Shown piece by piece: positions 54,335-64,000 of a stretch of 64,000 bases of DNA. A program made the translations under genes and the position numbers. How positions within the stretch are numbered: the stretch's first letter is position 1; every line of letters starts with the position of its first letter. The DNA lies in NCBI GenBank assembly GCA_036927565.1, contig JAYESD010000007.1:6841644-6905643 (forward strand), given 5' to 3'. The stretch comes from Tuctoria greenei (Eukaryota > Streptophyta > Magnoliopsida > Poales > Poaceae). A model generated the notes under the pieces. It saw only the letters and a program-made list of their open reading frames with translations. It was not told the DNA's origin and searched no databases.

Positions 54335-57174
54335 TGTGACACCCGGTTCCGAATATGAACCAAGCGTAACGCATATGTATGCCCAGGATGTTCAACACAC
54401 ATACACGAGTGATTCACAAATGATAAACAGAATTTAACCACGTCTTAACTAATAAATAAGTACTTTATTACAATAATCCAATAGTTCACGAATAATAAAA
54501 CTCTAAATAATTGCAGCAGAAAATAAACTAAACAGCACGACTCCAATCCACAGGCAATTGACGGCGGTACGCAACCTAGTACTCCACGTGATCCTCAGGG
54601 TACTCCCAATTGTCTCCAGTAGCTGTTGGGGGGGATTGCAAGGGTGAGTACATGTCGTACTCAACAAGTGTGGAAAGTATGACATGTGGCTTATTCAAAC
54701 GACGAATGTAATAAATGGCTAAGTGCTGAAAAGTACAGTAAAACATTTGAAAAGCATTATACTATGTCTATGTGAAACAAATCCCATCATAACCATCATA
54801 TTAACAAAATATAAACCATATCCAATTATTGCCAACGTTACCATTATCCATGTCCAATTACCATAACTCAATTTCATAACCATGACCATAATCCATAAAC
54901 CAACCACAACCAAACCATAACCATAAACCAACCATAACCCAATTCCAGACCATAACCATTACCAGACCATAACCATCCCAAATCCCAGTTCCAACTCTAA
55001 TCATGTAGGTCATCCAGGCGCTCATAACCGGGAGCACGGCTATCATGATAGTTTTTTTAACACTCTGCACAGGTTGTACCACTTTACCCACATGTTTGTG
55101 ATTTTATCACCTTTCGATGACTAAGAAACCTCCATTGTGCCATCTCACACTTCCGTAGGTGTGTGGCCAAGAGATCACAAAATAGCCTTTCAAAAGGGAC
55201 TACTAGTATGTACGGGCCCACTAAGGTTTCACCGGCAGGCTTGAATCTCTATTCTCCCACCCACGGGCCCCCTCGTGTGTCATGCGGATCCCAGGGCAGT
55301 CCTCCTCGACTCCCATTCCCCGCGCCATCCAATGGTCCATACAATACTAGCAGCGCTCCTAATTATTCAGCTACGCCGCACCCATACTTGGCCTTGTGGT
55401 GGCACTGTTGACCTAGCATATTCTCGCATGAACCGGTCCTTAGATCTAAGGCAAGCAAACCACCATAACGTCCAACCCATTCACAAAACCATGCTTGCTT
55501 AGATCACCCATCGTATTGACCAGTTCACATTAACCATAATATCATTGATGCATAATTAATTGTGTAGTGTTGTTTGCCATCCCAATTAATTAAGCGAAGC
55601 AAAAAGGTAAAAACCCTTCCCGACTCTCTACCATAAATTCCAGGTGACAAGGGTGGTCAAACAAAACTAGTAAACTTCCTATCATAGGATTCCCATCAAT
55701 TTGACACAAGCATGCAAGTTCGCAAACAAACATTTAATTTTAAAATAGGATCAATATGCTTCAAGGACACTTGCCTTGCTCCGGCGGATGGGGTTGCTCA
55801 AGCGCTTCGAAGTCTTGGTTTTGGAAATCCTCGTATGCGGCCTCTTGAGCACGTTCCTCTACGCGTGATCATACATACAAGAAAACATATACAATTCAAC
55901 ATAATGCACACAAAATAATCAACATGCAATGACATGCATGCATGCACAATTTAATAATTAATTTACTACAGTCGTTATTTAATTAGATGCGACTAGTTCA
56001 TACGTGTTCATATGAGTTTACGGGGGTTTTAGGGTGGATTAATGCTGCTGAAAATAAAATCATGGTGCAACTAAATTCAATTTACGCCTATTAGATTCAA
56101 TATGATCGCAAAAATTCGCATCGGGAACATGGCCTACCGTAGATGCGATGGCTTCGATGATCGCGGGATGGGGACAATGCGTAGACAAAGTAGATGCGTT
56201 CTCCGGCGGCACGACGACGGCGACGCGATGGCGACGACGGTCTCCGGCGAACGGTGGGACCCTCCTCTTTTTCTTCCTCTTCTTCCCCTCTTTTTTCCTC
56301 CCTTTTCTTCCCTGGGCGCAGCCTTCTGGACCTTGGTTCCAGTGGCTTTTCTTCCCTGCTGGCGGCTGTTGGATCGTGGGAAAAAGGTCTAGGGCTTCAG
56401 TCCTTTTTATAGGGGCGTGGCTAGGGTACGGCATCGGTAGAATCGGAGGCGGTTACGGTGGCAGGCATGTACGCGGGAGGGAGGCGGGACCCAGCGCGCA
56501 GGCGCGGTCGCGTGCGGCTCAGCCGCGGGGCGTGCGCGAGCGGGACACGCGGGAGGCCGGGAGTTGCGCGGGAGTCGGCTGCGCGCGCGAGCGGATCGGG
56601 CGACCGGTGGGGTGGGGCCCAGCGGCGGGCGCGCTGCGAGCGGGAGTCGGACGCGGGGGCCAAGGCGCGGGATGGCGTCGCGCGTGGGAGCAGGGCCCGG
56701 CTGCGGGGCGGCACGCTCGGGCGCCTGTCGGCGGAAGCAGGCGGCGGTGGGGCCCGGCTGCGGGAAGGCGCACGTGGGCGTGGGGGCGAGCGGGCGCTGC
56801 ATCGGCGCGCGGTGTCGGCCAGGATGCCGGGGCGCTGCGGGCTGGGCCGGTTGGCCTGGCCGGCAGTGGCCCTTTTCTCTTTTTTTTTTCTTTTTTCTTT
56901 ATAATATATTTTATTCATTTACCTTTTATATATATATATATTTCTTATTATATATGTATTATTTATTTATATCTTTTATATATATTTTTTTATTATTATA
57001 ATTTTTATACTTATTCCCTAATACAAGTTTTAGGCTATAACTATTATTTTCTTTTTCTTCTTTTTGCTACACATATTTGTATATATATATGTTTTATTAT
57101 TTTTCTTTTATTCTACTAGTGTTTAATGCATGATCATGTATGCAATGCATGATGCGAAAATTTAGGGTGTTACA
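54335..57174 (-). repeat. Gypsy-M 3' LTR (2840 bp)
   Basis: TGTGACACCC at the left and GGGTGTTACA at the right edge. 54335-55028 aligns with 63307-64000 at the other end of the element, with few mismatches. U3 contains an AT-rich stretch (56880-57120), then a very GC/CpG-rich block (56440-56870). The long plus-strand frames there (for example 56148-57119) are composition artefacts. Confidence 0.9.
56402..56412 (-). promoter_or_regulatory. Gypsy-M LTR TATA box
   Basis: CTATAAAAAGG on the minus strand, directly downstream of the CpG-rich block. This places the likely RNA start near 56375. Sirevirus-type palindromes are not seen here. Confidence 0.6.
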
Positions 57175-60100
57175 AACCTACCCCCCTTAAAGTGAATCTC
57201 GCCCTCGAGATTCGATAGCGTGGAGAAAAGATGAGGGAATTCTGCCTTCAGGTCTTCTTCACGTTCCCATGTAGCTTCGGCTTCCGAATGGTGTTTCCAT
57301 TGCACTTTGCACCAACAGATCCTCTTATTTCTTGTGACCCTTTCCTTCATATCCAAAATTTTGATAGGTTGCTCGACATAGGACAAATCCTCCTGAAGCT
57401 CTAACTCGTCCATCGGCACTTGTTCTTCCGGTACCCTGAGACACTTCTTGAGTTGAGAGACGTGAAACACGTCGTGTACATCGGAGAGATACGTCGGCAG
57501 CTCAAGTTGATAAGCTACCTCTCCTCGCTTGTCCAGAATCTTAAATGGTCCGATGTAACGTGGTGCCAGTTTTCCTTTGACGTTAAACCGTCGCTGACCT
57601 CTGATAGGTGACACTTTGAGGTATACAAAATCTCCAACTTCAAAAGTCAAACTCCTTCGCCTATTATCAGCATAGCCTTTCTGTCGAGACTGGGCAGCCT
57701 TTAAGTTTTCCCGTATTATTTGGACTTGCCTTTCAGCTTCTTGTAACACGTCGGGACCAAACACTTGATTCTCTCCGGTTTCATTCCAAAACAAGGGAGT
57801 CCTACATTTCCTTCCGTATAATGCTTCATAGGGTGACATTTTCAAACTTGCTTGGTAACTATTGTTGTACGAGAATTCAGCATACGGCAAACTTTTATCC
57901 CAACTTTTAGTATGCTTTAAAGCACATGCTCTCAACATATCTTCCAAAATTTGGTTGGTCCTCTCGGTTTGTCCATCCGTCTGAGGATGATATGCTGAAC
58001 TAAAATTCAACCTCGTTCCCAAAGCTTCATGCAATTTTTGCCAAAATCTGGAGGTAAACTCAGAACCTCTATCCGAGACTATCTTCTTTGGAACTCCATG
58101 TCGGCACACAATATGCTCCATATACAATTCTGCTAGCTTCGTGGTGGTATATGTGGTTTTGACAGGAATGAAGTGAGCTGATTTTGTCAATCGATCCACG
58201 ATTACCCAAATTGAGTGATATCCAGACTGAGTTCACGGTAATCCAACTATAAAATCCATACCAATCTCTTCCCACTTCCACTCCGGGATCTTTAGTGGTT
58301 GTAACAATCCGGCTGGCTTTTGATGTTCAGCTTTAACTCGTTGGCACACATCACAAAGTGCGACATATTCGGCTACGTCCTTTTTCATGCTGGCCCACCA
58401 GTAGCATGTCTTTAAGTCCTTGTACATCTTTGTACAGCCAGGATGAATTGAGTAAGGCGAGTCATGTGCCTCCTTCAATATTGTTTCTCGAATATGCCTG
58501 ACATTAGGTACCACAATCCTCTTTCCAAGCCATAAGGTACCCTGTTCGTCCTCATCAAATCTGAATTCCTTTCCTTCTTGGGTCCTTTCCTTGATTTCTT
58601 GTATTTCCTTGTCCTTTGTCTGTTCTTCCCGTATTTCCTGCTCTAATGTTGGGTTGACTTCCATCGTTCCCATCTCATTTATGAATCCAAGGTTCAACCG
58701 TTCAAACTCCTTACATAACTCGGATGGCAGTTCTTGAACTGTGAGTTGATGACTTACTCCTTTTCGGCTCAAGGCATCGGCCACTACGTTGGCCTTCCCT
58801 GGGTGATAGTTGATTCCCACGTCATAATCCTTGATGAGCTCCAACCATCGGCGTTGCCTCAGATTCAGATCCGTTTGCGTAAATATGTACTTGAGACTCT
58901 TATGATCCGTATAAATCTCACATCGGTGACCAAAAACATAGTGTCTCCATATCTTCAAGGCATGTACCACGGCTGCGAGTTCAAGGTCGTGCGTAGGATA
59001 ATTCAACTCATGTTTCTTTAGTTGCCTCGATGCATAAGCTACCACTTGGCCTTCTTGCATGAGCACACATCCTAATCCTTGTCTTGATGCATCACAGTAT
59101 ATATCAAAACTCTTGCTCACGTCTGGTAATACTAACACCGGCGCGGTTGTCAACCTTTTCTTTAACTCCTCAAAGCTATCCTGACAAGCTTGAGTCCATC
59201 GGAATGCCTTTCCCTTCATGAGTAATTCGGTCATAGGCTTGGCTATTTTGGAGAAATCCTTAATGAATCGGCGGTAGTATCCAGCCATTCCAAGGAAACT
59301 CCGAATTTCCTTGACATTCTGTGGCGGTTCCCACTTAAGCACATCTCTCACCTTCCCTGGGTCAACTGATACTCCTCCTCCGGAAATAATGTGTCCTAAG
59401 AAAGAAACTTCCCGTAACCAAAATTGACATTTACTGAACTTGGCATACAATTGATACTCCCTCAATTTCTGCAGCGTAAGCCTCAAGTGTTCCTCATGTT
59501 CCTTCTCATCCTTCGAGTAGATCATAATATCATCGATGAACACTACAACGAACTTATCCAGATATTCCATGAAGACCTTATTCATGAGATACATAAAGTA
59601 CGCAGGCGCGTTCGTTAATCCAAATGACATGACGGTGTACTCATAAGATCCATATCGTGTCCGAAACGCTGTCTTGGGTATATCCGATGGTCTAATCTTC
59701 ATTTGGAAGTATCCTGACCGCAAGTCGATCTTGGAGAAGATACATGCACCCTTCATTTGGTCGAACAAATCCTCTATACGGGGCAGTGAGTACTTGTTCT
59801 TAATTGTCACTTCATTGAGAGACCTATAGTCCACACACATCCTCTGGGTTCCATCCTTCTTATCTACGAAGAGCACTGAGGCTCCCCACGGGGACGAGCT
59901 TGGGCGTATAAAACCCTTCTCTAGCTGCTCTTGAATTTGCTTCTTGAGCTCTGCTAATTCCTTAGGAGGCATCCTATACGGCCTCTTAGCTATAGGTGCA
60001 GTTCCGGGTATCAACTCAATGGCGAATTCTATGTCACGATCAGGTGGCATACCTGGCAACTCATCTGGAAACACGTCCGGGTACTCGCGAACGATCGGAA

Positions 60101-60230
60101 TGCTTTCCAATGTCACTTCTTCCACGTGATTCAGCATCGCTTTCCCTCTTGCAGGTTGGGCTGCTTCAACTTCAATGCGTGTACCATGTTCACTTGTCAA
60201 CTGCACAATCCTCTCGGCGCATTGAATGAC
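57162..60230 (-). pseudogene. Gypsy-M pol: reverse transcriptase, RNase H, integrase with chromodomain (one nonsense codon)
   Basis: From about 60206 the frame is open through reverse transcriptase (VFIDDIMIYS), RNase H (CDASRQGLGCVL) and the integrase zinc finger and first catalytic Asp. TGA at 58233-58235, where Arg is expected (CGA in type), stops it. It then continues in the same frame through SDRGSEF, the NQILEDM block and GKLAPRYIGPF. The C-terminal chromodomain has VEQPIKILDMKERVTRN, KVQWKHHSEAEATWE and AEFPHLF. This class of chromodomain is linked to targeting of heterochromatin. A frameshift near 60230 parts it from the protease. Only a few changes from intact. Confidence 0.92.
57175..57189 (-). 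other. Gypsy-M polypurine tract
   Basis: On the minus strand AAGGGGGGTAGG sits next to the LTR edge, within the last codons of the pol frame or just after it. Confidence 0.75.
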
Positions 60231-61728
60231 TCATACTTGCTCAGCCAATCCATTCCAAGTATTATGTCTATTCCTTGGGAGTCCAATACTATGAGGTTTG
60301 CGAGAAAGTCTACCCCCCTTATTTTAATGCTTACTTTCGGACATACTATATTTGTCCTCATCTCTCCGCCAGGAGAACTTACTAGCATAGTTTGCTTCAT
60401 ATGAGATATAGGCAAATTGTACTTGGCAACATACTTTGACGAGATGAATGAATGAGATGCTCCTGAATCAAATAAAACAGTCGCAGGGTTGGAGTTGGCG
60501 AGAAACATACCAATCACGACGTCATCAGCTTGCTGGGCTTCCTCAGTAGAGACATGATTCACATTGCCACGAGCAAAATTCTGCTGTCCACGGTTACCTT
60601 GTGGTGCTCCTCCATTTGGTCGCGGGTGATTTGGCCTTGGTGCATTGTTCATAGGACCATTGTTTCTCTTGGGGCATTGACTTGCAAAGTGTCCGGGTTC
60701 TCCATACGCATAGCATGTCTTACCACCCGTAGCATTAGGGAAGTTTGGGCGCAACTGATTTTGAGCATTTGCCGCCATGTTAGGACGTGGCGCAGGTGGC
60801 ACAGGATTGCGAGGCGCTTGCATGGCAGGGCGTTGCTGCGGTGGCTGATTTGGGCGGGGCGGATAAGCAGTGCGGTATGCAGGAGCAGAGGGGTTGTATG
60901 GTGGTGCAGTAGGTGGTGCATAGCGGGGGCGAACATTGCTTCCTTGCTGCGGTCCATGATGTGACATCTTCCTTTTGTTGTCCTGCTCCATCTCACGAAT
61001 CTTGTTCTCAACCACAATAGCCTTGTCAACCAGCTTTTGGAAGTTTGGATAATCAGTATTGAGTAACTGGACTTGAATTTCATTGTTGAGACCTCTCATA
61101 AACAAATACTGCTTCCTACTATCAGTTTTGATGTCTTCTGGAGCATATCTTGATAATTGAGTGAATTTGTTGAGATACTCACTCACGCTCATCCTCCCTT
61201 GCCTGAGATTTTCAAAGTCTTGTCTTCTCAGTATCATAACTCCTTCAGGTACATAGTGGGAACAGAAACTCAGCTTAAACTCATCCCAAGTGATTGTCTC
61301 CTGATTATCATGAGCGTTGCAAAGAGCTTCCCACCAGTCAGCTGCTGCTCCAACTAGTTGATGTGATGCAAAGAGAACCTTCTCCCTATCAGTGCACTGG
61401 ACAATAGCAAGTTTCTTCTCAACGGACTTCAGCCAATCATCAGCTTCCATTGGGTCTGTGGCTTGTGCAAAGGTAGGCGGTCTGGTCCTCATGAACTCTC
61501 CCAAACGGTTGTGATGTGGCGGGGGTGGTGGTGGAGGCAGGTGGGGCTGATTGTTGTTGCCAGCTTGCAGCTGTCCCATGGTCTGTATCATGGTCTGCAT
61601 GAGCTGGTTCTGCATAGCTAACAGTTGTTCAATATTGATAGCTCCATGAGCATGTCCTGGTTGTTCTGAGGTACTTCATTGCGCTCTTCCTCCTCGTTGG
61701 CATCCCTCTGGTTACGAGTTCTCACCAT
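60197..61728 (-). pseudogene. Gypsy-M gag and protease (two frameshifts)
   Basis: The start ATG ends at 61728 (MVRTRNQRD, preceded by an acceptor-like CTTTCGCCAACAG). A one-base shift near 61650-61665 leads into the long frame from 61615, with the Gag core and then the knuckle. The knuckle reads CYAYGEPGHFASQC; the second Cys ligand is Tyr. Protease follows (LFDSGASHSFISSKY). A second shift near 60230 breaks the passage to reverse transcriptase. Confidence 0.87.
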
Positions 61729-62036
61729 CTGTTGGCGAAAGAAAGTGGGGACAGAAGGATTTAGAATTTGGAAAGAAACATCCCAACTATATGCATCAAG
61801 GTATGTGACACTAAATAATCCTTTATTAATATAGACCTATATTATGAGGATGTGGACAGTTGCCGAAGCATCCCACAACTCTCTACTAAGCAGACAAGCA
61901 CTCAAACAAGCACCAAATAGAATTTACAAAGATCCTAAAAGAAGTAACACAACTCAAGGTCACACAAGTATATCTACATCGCTCTTATTTACTAATGGGG
62001 GTGTGCCTATCCTTGAGTCGTGGCATAGGTCGAGGA
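61729..62036 (-). other. Gypsy-M spacer between extra ORF and gag
   Basis: Its gag-proximal part corresponds to the Gypsy-P leader (shared GATGCATATAGTTGGG word and the acceptor-like end). No coding frame is seen. Confidence 0.5.
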
Positions 62037-62891
62037 CTACTCGTCGTCGAGCGGGAACTCATCCGGGTCCTCATCGTCGTCGTCGTCGTCGTCGGGATCC
62101 TCGGGGTCCTGTGGGTCCTGGGGTGGTGAGGCAGCAGGCGGCGGTGGTGCGGTAGACGCCACACTGGAAGGCTCCTCGTCAGAGGACTCCTCAGAAGACG
62201 ACTCACGCTGACCGTTGCGACGGTCTGGAGAGTCTGGGGTCCACATCGGGGTGTCGGACGCGTAGTCGTCCGGGTCCTCGTCGGTGATCCGACGATACCT
62301 CCTGATTATCGCCACGTGGCGCTGGGCGAGGTCACGTCCATCCTGAATCTCCTGTTGCGCCCTCTGAAGTCGGGCACTCAGCTGGGTCACGTCGTCAACA
62401 GTCTGACGAGACTGCGGGAGGTCCAGGGGTCCCTCCACGTGCCTGGAGACGAAGCGCACAGTGCCACTGGGACGCTGCGGGACGAAGGCGTGCACCGTGT
62501 CCTCCAGACGGAAGCGGCGGGCGTGGCTCCAAAAGGTGGCTGCTTCCCAGCTAGCATCCTGCTCCGCAGATCGGCGGGAGCTCCTCCAAGCGGGGCTGCT
62601 GTGGGTCTTCACCAACTCGTCACCGTAGTAGATATAGATCTTGCAGCTCCACTCCTTCCTGCCGGGGCGCTGCACTCCAGTGGTGTGGTAGGAGAGCGAG
62701 AGACTGTGGTGACGGTAGCCAGCCTCGCGGAGTAGGGCACGGAGACGGTGACGCAGTTGTCCTGCGGCTCTGCCGTCAGAACGGATCACCACGGGGTGAC
62801 GGGGGTCGACGGCCGGAGAGCGACTGGCCAACCTACGCGGGGGCACAAGTCCACCGGTCGACTTACGGGGGGTTGTCTTGGTGCGGGCCAT
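62037..62891 (-). CDS. Gypsy-M extra leader ORF with histone H3-like N-terminal tail
   Basis: An open frame of 284 residues, free of stops, with its ATG directly after TTCTTGTTTTCTGTAG (acceptor-like). Residues 1-14 are MARTKTTPRKSTGG; against histone H3 the A1-R2-T3-K4, T6, R8-K9-S10-T11-G12-G13 positions are kept, with P7 for A7. P16, L20 and A21 also match. Residues 45-125 have an alpha-beta-beta-beta-alpha-like pattern reminiscent of a double-stranded-RNA-binding fold (weak). A short coiled coil lies at 165-200. The C-terminus is serine- and acid-rich, ending in a run of D/E (residues 260-284). I know no function. GC-rich codon use differs from gag and pol. It is not histone H3: the histone fold is absent. 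Confidence 0.75.
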   Translation of the reverse strand: MARTKTTPRKSTGGLVPPRRLASRSPAVDPRHPVVIRSDGRAAGQLRHRLRALLREAGYRHHSLSLSYHTTGVQRPGRKEWSCKIYIYYGDELVKTHSSPAWRSSRRSAEQDASWEAATFWSHARRFRLEDTVHAFVPQRPSGTVRFVSRHVEGPLDLPQSRQTVDDVTQLSARLQRAQQEIQDGRDLAQRHVAIIRRYRRITDEDPDDYASDTPMWTPDSPDRRNGQRESSSEESSDEEPSSVASTAPPPPAASPPQDPQDPEDPDDDDDDDEDPDEFPLDDE

Positions 62892-63291
62892 CTACAGAAA
62901 ACAAGAATACATTAGAGGAAAAAAAAGAAATAACCAAATACAAATCTGAAAATTTCAGCAGCTAGAACGGCGGAAAAAGAGCGGTGCAGCGGTTCCAAAA
63001 GAACGAAAAATAAAGAGAAAAAATACAGCAACCAACACAATAATTTTACCCACACATAACAGCAGCAAAACACACCGTTTTCGCGAAAATTACACAGAAA
63101 AACAGCAGCACTTAATATTGCTCACTTCCGAAAATTTTTATCAAAAACGCAGCAGCGATCAGTACTTTTTGCGGCTGAAAATAAGGGAAACAAATAGCAG
63201 CAAAAATTTTCGAAAATAGCATATTAGAAGAGTGTTCCTAAGTGCTCTAGAGTGTCCATTCTACCTAGGCTTGCGTCCTACGGTCAACGCA
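62892..63291 (-). other. Gypsy-M leader before the extra ORF
   Basis: AT-rich, about 400 bases. The first 70 after the primer site match Gypsy-P; the rest has no counterpart there. No coding frame. The final part has branch-point-like TAATGTA and a pyrimidine tract ahead of the ATG of the extra ORF. Confidence 0.5.
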
Positions 63292-63303
63292 GCTCTGATA
63301 CCA
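63292..63303 (-). other. Gypsy-M primer-binding site
   Basis: On the minus strand TGGTATCAGAGC, a perfect initiator tRNA-Met complement, three bases from the LTR. Confidence 0.9.
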
Positions 63304-63306
63304 ATT

Positions 63307-64000
63307 TGTGACACCCGGTTCCGAATATGAACCAAGCGTAACGCATATGTGTGCCCAGGATGTTCAACACACATACACGAGTGATTCACAAATGATAAAC
63401 AGAATTTAACCACGTCTTAACTAATAAATAAGTACTTTATTACAATAATCCATTAGTTCACGAATAATAAAACTCTAAATAATTGCAGCGGAAAATAAAC
63501 TAAACAGCACGACTCCAATCCACACGCAATTGACGGCGGTACGCAACCTAGTACTCCACGTGATCCTCAGGGTACTCCCAATTGTCTCCAGTAGCTGTTG
63601 GGGGTGATTGCAAGGGTGAGTACATGTCGTACTCAGCAAGTGTGGAAAGTATGACATGTGGCTTATTCAAACAACGAATGTAATAAATGGCTAAGTGCTG
63701 AAAAGTACAGTAAAACATTTGAAAAGCATTATACTATGTCTATGTGAAACAAATCCCATCATAACCATCATATTAACAAAATATAAACCATATCCAATTA
63801 TTGCCAACGTTACCATTATCCATGTCCAATTACCATAACTCAATTTCATAACCATGACCATAATCCATAAACCAACCATAACCAAACCATAACCATAAAC
63901 CAACCATAACCCAATTCCAGACCATAACCATTACCAGACCATAACCATCCCAAATCCCAGTTCCAACTCTAATCATGTAGGTCATCCAGGCGCTCATAAC
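63307..64000 (-). repeat. Gypsy-M 5' LTR (inner 694 bases)
   Basis: Starts TGTGACACCCGG and matches 54335 onward. It is cut by the window edge. Confidence 0.92.

Larger units (their letters stand above)
54335..64000 (-). mobile_element. Gypsy-M: Tekay-type element with extra leader ORF, runs off right edge
   Basis: Minus-strand order is 5' LTR (63307 onwards), primer site, leader with an extra ORF (62891-62037), gag, pol with chromodomain, polypurine tract and 3' LTR (54335-57174). It lies in the integrase region of Gypsy-P; the left duplication is CAATA (54330-54334). The first 690 bases of both LTRs match closely in the part seen, so insertion is fairly recent. Confidence 0.9.

Noticed and set aside
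56148..57119. A 323-codon plus-strand frame, with long frames in several other phases
   Set aside because: It lies in the Gypsy-M LTR, in a CpG-rich then T-rich block. Arg/Gly-rich then Phe/Tyr/Ile-rich composition in all frames shows it is a composition artefact.
1..64000. tRNA, rRNA or bacterial-type operon signals
   Set aside because: None were seen. The TGGTATCAGAGC words are primer sites beside LTRs and not parts of tRNA genes.

Overview
The window is nuclear DNA of a flowering plant, almost certainly a grass. It is a stack of nested LTR retrotransposons around one small island of host sequence. The grass assignment rests on Sirevirus-type Copia elements, a Tat-type Gypsy element with an antisense gene, Tekay-type Gypsy elements with a chromodomain, Stowaway-like MITEs and one monocot-like host gene. 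Names such as 'Copia-A' are local labels.

Left nest (1-42979). The oldest layer is a minus-strand Tekay-type Gypsy element (Gypsy-1). Its 3' LTR (1-2833, running off the window), polypurine tract and integrase end with chromodomain (2896-3530) are on the left. Its leader, primer-binding site and 5' LTR (37411-42979) are 35 kb away. Copia-A, a decayed minus-strand Sirevirus (3531-14221), sits in its integrase. A minus-strand Tat element (14222-16986 plus 28947-37410) sits in its leader. Copia-B, a younger Sirevirus (16987-28946) with near-identical LTRs and an open pol, split the Tat antisense gene. One large deletion at 14221/14222 explains the missing part of Copia-A's 5' LTR, Tat's 3' LTR and Gypsy-1's gag-pol.

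Host island (42980-46639). Two Stowaway-like MITEs lie upstream of a two-exon gene for mitochondrial complex I subunit NDUFB10 (43732-44139), whose promoter carries Site II (TGGGCC/GGCCCA) motifs.

Right nest (46640-64000). A Copia fragment (Copia-C: LTR plus start of gag) is cut by a plus-strand Tekay-type element (Gypsy-P). Gypsy-P is cut in its integrase by a related minus-strand element (Gypsy-M), which runs off the right edge.

Most interesting signals. (1) Gypsy-M has an additional 284-codon open frame between its primer-binding site and gag. Its first 14 residues (MARTKTTPRKSTGG) mimic the histone H3 tail, and the same element encodes an integrase chromodomain. Gypsy-P lacks this segment. 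(2) The CGGAC(T)AGTCCG-type palindromes of the Sirevirus Copia-A LTR also occur upstream of the TATA box in the unrelated Gypsy-P LTR, including a 22-nt exact match that extends past the palindrome. (3) In both Sireviruses a second palindrome cluster lies directly upstream of the envelope-like ORF; in Copia-B it is followed by a TATA-like box and a pyrimidine-rich leader, like an internal promoter. (4) The Tat antisense gene has an intron whose donor appears mutated, and its frame continues exactly across the Copia-B insertion.
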